Assembly (NCBI GenBank): GCA_963975245.1
Contig: CAXBFJ010000002.1
Coordinates: forward strand, 186,001 to 250,000
Source of the DNA: Panacagrimonas sp963975245
Lineage (GTDB): Bacteria > Pseudomonadota > Gammaproteobacteria > Nevskiales > Nevskiaceae
DNA length: 64,000 nucleotides
Direction: 5' to 3'
The notes under the pieces were generated by a model. The model worked only from the letters and a program-made list of their open reading frames with translations, did not search any database and was not told where the DNA came from. The stretch's first letter is position 1. Each line of letters opens with the position of its first letter. This document shows positions 61,341 to 64,000 of this stretch, piece after piece. A program made the position numbers and the translations under genes.

Positions 61341-62819
61341 ATGAAATTCGATATCGCTTCCCTGGGAGCAGAACTGACGCCTGATCGACAGGCGATCTGG
61401 TTCCAGGGCCGTTGGTACAGCTATCGGGATATCAATGAAAGAGCGAACCGGCTGGCCAATCATCTGGCATCTGTCGGTATCGGGTTCGGTTCCAGAATCG
61501 GCTTTCTGGCGAGTAATCATCTGGCGTACTTCGATCTCCTCCTGGCGGCGCCGAAGCTCGGTTTTATCCTGATTCCCTACAGCCTGAGAATGTCGGTCGA
61601 GCAACTCAGGAAAGCCGCGCAGGCCACATCCCCGCAATTGGTTCTGAGCGACGCGCGTCACACGGAGCAAGCCAGGCGTGCCTTCGAATGCCCCCTGGCG
61701 AGCATGGATGACGTTCGCGTGTGGCTCGCCAACGCCAGCCGTATGGCCCTGGTTGCGCCGCAGCTATCACCCGAAAGCGGACACCTCATTCACTTTACGG
61801 CGGGAACCGCACACGAGCCCAAGGCCGTATTGATGCCTTACCGCCAGACCATTTCCAACGCGCAGGCCACTGCGATGGAATGGGACATTGGTCCTGAAGA
61901 CTGCGTGGTGCAGGGCACCGATTGCTGGCATGCCTCGGTCAACGTGCTTTCTGTACCGCTGCTGAGTATCGGGGGGCGAGTCATTCTGATGAGCGCATTT
62001 GATCCCCATGAGTATCTGGATCTGATGCAGCGTTACGGCGCGACCTTGATGGCCCTGTATCCGGCGATGTACGAGAGCGTCATCCAGCATCCAGACTTTG
62101 CGACTGCCGATCTGGGACAGGTTCGTTGGGCCGTGTCGGGCGGCGCGAATTGTGGCCCGCGGCAATCCGGTCCGCTGGCGGCGCGTGGCATCCCGCTGAT
62201 CCAGGCTTATGGCCTGACGGAAGCCGGGCCGAATTGCTTTGCCGTGTCGCTTGACGAACTACAAGCCAACCCCGGCACGGTCGGCAGGCCCATGAGCCAC
62301 CTGCAGGCAGAGATTCGGCGTCCTGATGGCAGCGCCTGCCCAGACAATGAACCTGGTGAGCTGACGCTGGCCGGAGAGGCGATCTGTTCCGGTTACTTTG
62401 ATTCTTCCGAATCCTGGCAGCAGTCACTTCGCGACGGATGGCTCTGGACCGGTGATATCGCACGCCGCGATGAAAATGGCCTGTTCTACATCCTGGGGCG
62501 GAGTTCGGAAGTGTTCAGCTGCGGTGGCGCGCTGATGTTCCCGGACGAAATAGAGCGCGGAATATCCTCCTGCGATGAAGTTGCCGAGTGCGCGGTTATC
62601 GGCATCACTGATTCACCTTCAGATCGCAACGGTGCGGCGCTGGCCGCCATTGTTCTCAGGCCGGGCGTTAAGCAGGACGCCAATCTGATCCGGGCCTCGC
62701 TCAGGCGATACCTTGAGCCGCACAAGGTTCCGCAAGTCATGATGTTTGTCGACAGCTTGCCGAGAAATGACGTGGGACAGGTTGATCGCAATCAGTTGCG
62801 CCAGACACTGCTCTCGTAG
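61341..62819 (+). CDS. Acyl-CoA-synthetase-like AMP-binding protein, catalytic Lys replaced
   Basis: 492 residues from the ATG at 61341 (an ATG at 61257 adds 28 residues with no better ribosome site). ANL superfamily order is complete: adenylation core with QAYGLTEAGPN, GWLWTGDIARRDENG and GRSSEVF, then the C-terminal lid. Two motifs deviate: the phosphate loop is FTAGTAHEPKAV instead of T(S/T)GTTGxPKG, and the C-terminal catalytic lysine is Gln480 (LPRNDVGQVDR). The latter is normally needed for adenylation. It could be impaired, or specialised, for example for the thioesterification half-reaction only. Confidence 0.85.
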   Translation: MKFDIASLGAELTPDRQAIWFQGRWYSYRDINERANRLANHLASVGIGFGSRIGFLASNHLAYFDLLLAAPKLGFILIPYSLRMSVEQLRKAAQATSPQLVLSDARHTEQARRAFECPLASMDDVRVWLANASRMALVAPQLSPESGHLIHFTAGTAHEPKAVLMPYRQTISNAQATAMEWDIGPEDCVVQGTDCWHASVNVLSVPLLSIGGRVILMSAFDPHEYLDLMQRYGATLMALYPAMYESVIQHPDFATADLGQVRWAVSGGANCGPRQSGPLAARGIPLIQAYGLTEAGPNCFAVSLDELQANPGTVGRPMSHLQAEIRRPDGSACPDNEPGELTLAGEAICSGYFDSSESWQQSLRDGWLWTGDIARRDENGLFYILGRSSEVFSCGGALMFPDEIERGISSCDEVAECAVIGITDSPSDRNGAALAAIVLRPGVKQDANLIRASLRRYLEPHKVPQVMMFVDSLPRNDVGQVDRNQLRQTLLS

Positions 62820-62946
62820 CGCGACGCGGGTTGGCGCGCCAGACGCAATGCGCCGCCCACTGATGCTTCAGCGGGCCACTGGTCTGCCGCCGTATTCGCC
62901 GATATGGTTAAAGTGACAGGCTCCAGTCTCACGAAGCCAGCAGAAC

Positions 62947-63993
62947 TTGAATGCAGTGCCGCCCGAACTGAGCGTCGTTATTCCGACTCTGAATGAGGCG
63001 AGCAGCCTGCCTGGGCTTCTGTCCGATCTTGCAAGGCAAGGACTGAATCTAGAGATCATGGTTGCTGACGCAGGCTCTGCTGATGCCACGACCGCCATCG
63101 CCCGCAAGAGCGGCGCACAGGTGATCAGCGCGCAGAAGGGGCGCGGCCGGCAGATGAATGCAGGCGCTGCAGAATCCAGGTCAAGGACACTGTTGTTTCT
63201 GCACGCTGATTCGAGGCTGGACGCTGCGCAGATGCTGGGTGACGCGCTCAAACATTTCGAGCAAGAGGTCGAGCATCATGGCGAGCGTGTCGCCGGGCAT
63301 TTCGGGCTTGTGTTCGACCGCACGCAAGAGACGCATTCCGCCCTGTTTCGCTTCATGGAGGCCAAGACGCGCAGCGGTCGGCGCGGCACCATCAATGGTG
63401 ACCAGGGCCTGATGATTCGCAGAGGCTACTTCGAGCAGCTTCAGGGATTCGATGAACGACTCCCGTTTCTGGAAGATCAGCGCATTGCCCAGAAGATCTT
63501 CGATGCCGGCCACTGGACCTTGTTGCCCGGACAGCTTCGAACCTCTGCACGGCGTTTCGAGTCTGAAGGTCCTCTGAGTCGGTACGCCCTGATGGGCTTG
63601 ATGATGGCCATGCACGACGCTGGCTTCGACGATTTTTTTGATTCGTTACCTGGCCTCTACGCAGAACAGAGTCAGACCCGCGAGCTGGACCCGGAGCCAT
63701 TTATTCGCACTGCGAGGCGCGCGGTCCTGAAGCAACTCAGGCGCGACCCTGGATTGCTGCTGCACATGGGCCGTTTCGCGCGCAGCAATGTCTGGCAGCT
63801 CGCACTGGCTGCTGATCTACATCTGGAGTGCGAGCCATCGCTTATGCAGCGCTTTGAGCAAGGGCTGGAAACGCGCCTCGACCATCGCATCGTCGACGTC
63901 GCTTCTGCCCTTGTCGGGGCAGGGGCATTGTTTGCTCTCTGGCCGCTCGCTGAGCGGCTCAGAGAGAAACTATTGGACTCAGCTGCTGCGTGA
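62947..63993 (+). CDS. GT2 family glycosyltransferase (TIGR04283-like) with C-terminal extension
   Basis: 348 residues. N-terminal GT-A domain: VVIPTLNEASSLPGLL, a GSAD segment replacing the usual DxD region (ADAGSADAT), GRGRQMNAGA and LLFLHADSRL. These match the TIGR04283-type glycosyltransferases (about 220 residues). An extra 120-odd residues, ending in a hydrophobic segment (VASALVGAGALFALWPLAERL), suggest membrane association. It starts with TTG at 62947. The acceptor is unknown; the TIGR name for arsenosugars is not evidence here. Confidence 0.85.
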   Translation: MNAVPPELSVVIPTLNEASSLPGLLSDLARQGLNLEIMVADAGSADATTAIARKSGAQVISAQKGRGRQMNAGAAESRSRTLLFLHADSRLDAAQMLGDALKHFEQEVEHHGERVAGHFGLVFDRTQETHSALFRFMEAKTRSGRRGTINGDQGLMIRRGYFEQLQGFDERLPFLEDQRIAQKIFDAGHWTLLPGQLRTSARRFESEGPLSRYALMGLMMAMHDAGFDDFFDSLPGLYAEQSQTRELDPEPFIRTARRAVLKQLRRDPGLLLHMGRFARSNVWQLALAADLHLECEPSLMQRFEQGLETRLDHRIVDVASALVGAGALFALWPLAERLREKLLDSAAA

Positions 63994-64000
63994 GTCGCGC

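Overview
The window reads as a stretch of chromosome from a moderately GC-rich gammaproteobacterium. The best guess is a Nevskiales/Solimonadaceae-like or otherwise Xanthomonadales/Pseudomonas-related lipid-degrading bacterium. The evidence is gene order and family content: lptE-leuS, yibN-grxC-secB-gpsA, hisB-H-A-F-E followed by tatABC, a des desaturase operon arranged as in Pseudomonas, a metal-binding region in HemB of the Pseudomonas type, and DUF1329 proteins. I see no phage, insertion sequence, CRISPR array, rRNA or toxin-antitoxin locus. Genes are dense and strands switch often.

Layout. 1-9.5 kb: the 3' end of a DUF1329 gene, a DUF1499 lipoprotein, a 1972-residue membrane-anchored alpha-2-macroglobulin with an intact thioester motif, and an acyl-CoA dehydrogenase. 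9.6-16.5 kb: tRNA-Thr(UGU), peptide deformylase, a thioredoxin-fold ferredoxin, a DUF481 protein, an orphan GlcF-like Fe-S protein, LptE, LeuS and YaeQ. 16.5-22.6 kb: a GST, a MoxR ATPase, a WS/DGAT-like acyltransferase, and a desaturase plus its reductase divergent from a FabR/DesT-type TetR regulator with two operator-like palindromes. 22.6-26.5 kb: a three-gene proton-translocating transhydrogenase operon containing a two-hairpin repeat, then MscL. 26.5-35.2 kb: a YeeZ-like SDR, a DUF4124 protein, a second DUF1329 protein, EnvC, rhodanese-GrxC-SecB-GpsA, an ECF sigma/anti-sigma pair and a sterol-desaturase-family protein. 35.2-42.7 kb: HemB, AroE, TatABC, HisEFAHB and Dtd. 42.7-45.4 kb: a small lipoprotein, an MscS-type channel and an LpxL-like acyltransferase.

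45.4-50.6 kb is the most interesting part. A TetR regulator diverges from four co-directional genes: a PF10118 protein, an SDR, a second ferritin-like protein, and a flavin monooxygenase with a BVMO-type motif. Both of the non-flavin, non-SDR proteins carry a complete E / ExxH / E / ExxH diiron signature. The intergenic region holds a sigma70-like promoter with two palindromes built as GTNNAC-N4-GTNNAC. The des operators have the same architecture, which suggests two paralogous TetR regulators with related DNA codes controlling lipid oxidation.

50.7-64 kb: a zinc metallopeptidase, a cNMP-binding patatin (NTE type), a YiiD-type thioesterase, a Nudix hydrolase, a lipoprotein, prolyl aminopeptidase, MltD with two LysM domains, a DUF456 protein, a second patatin (DUF3336 type), a third TetR, an acyl-CoA-synthetase-like protein whose C-terminal catalytic lysine is replaced by glutamine, and a GT2 glycosyltransferase with a long C-terminal extension. 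Acyl-lipid chemistry recurs across the window: desaturation, acyl transfer, lipolysis, acyl-CoA oxidation, and hydroxylation or Baeyer-Villiger oxidation. It is interleaved with housekeeping and envelope genes.
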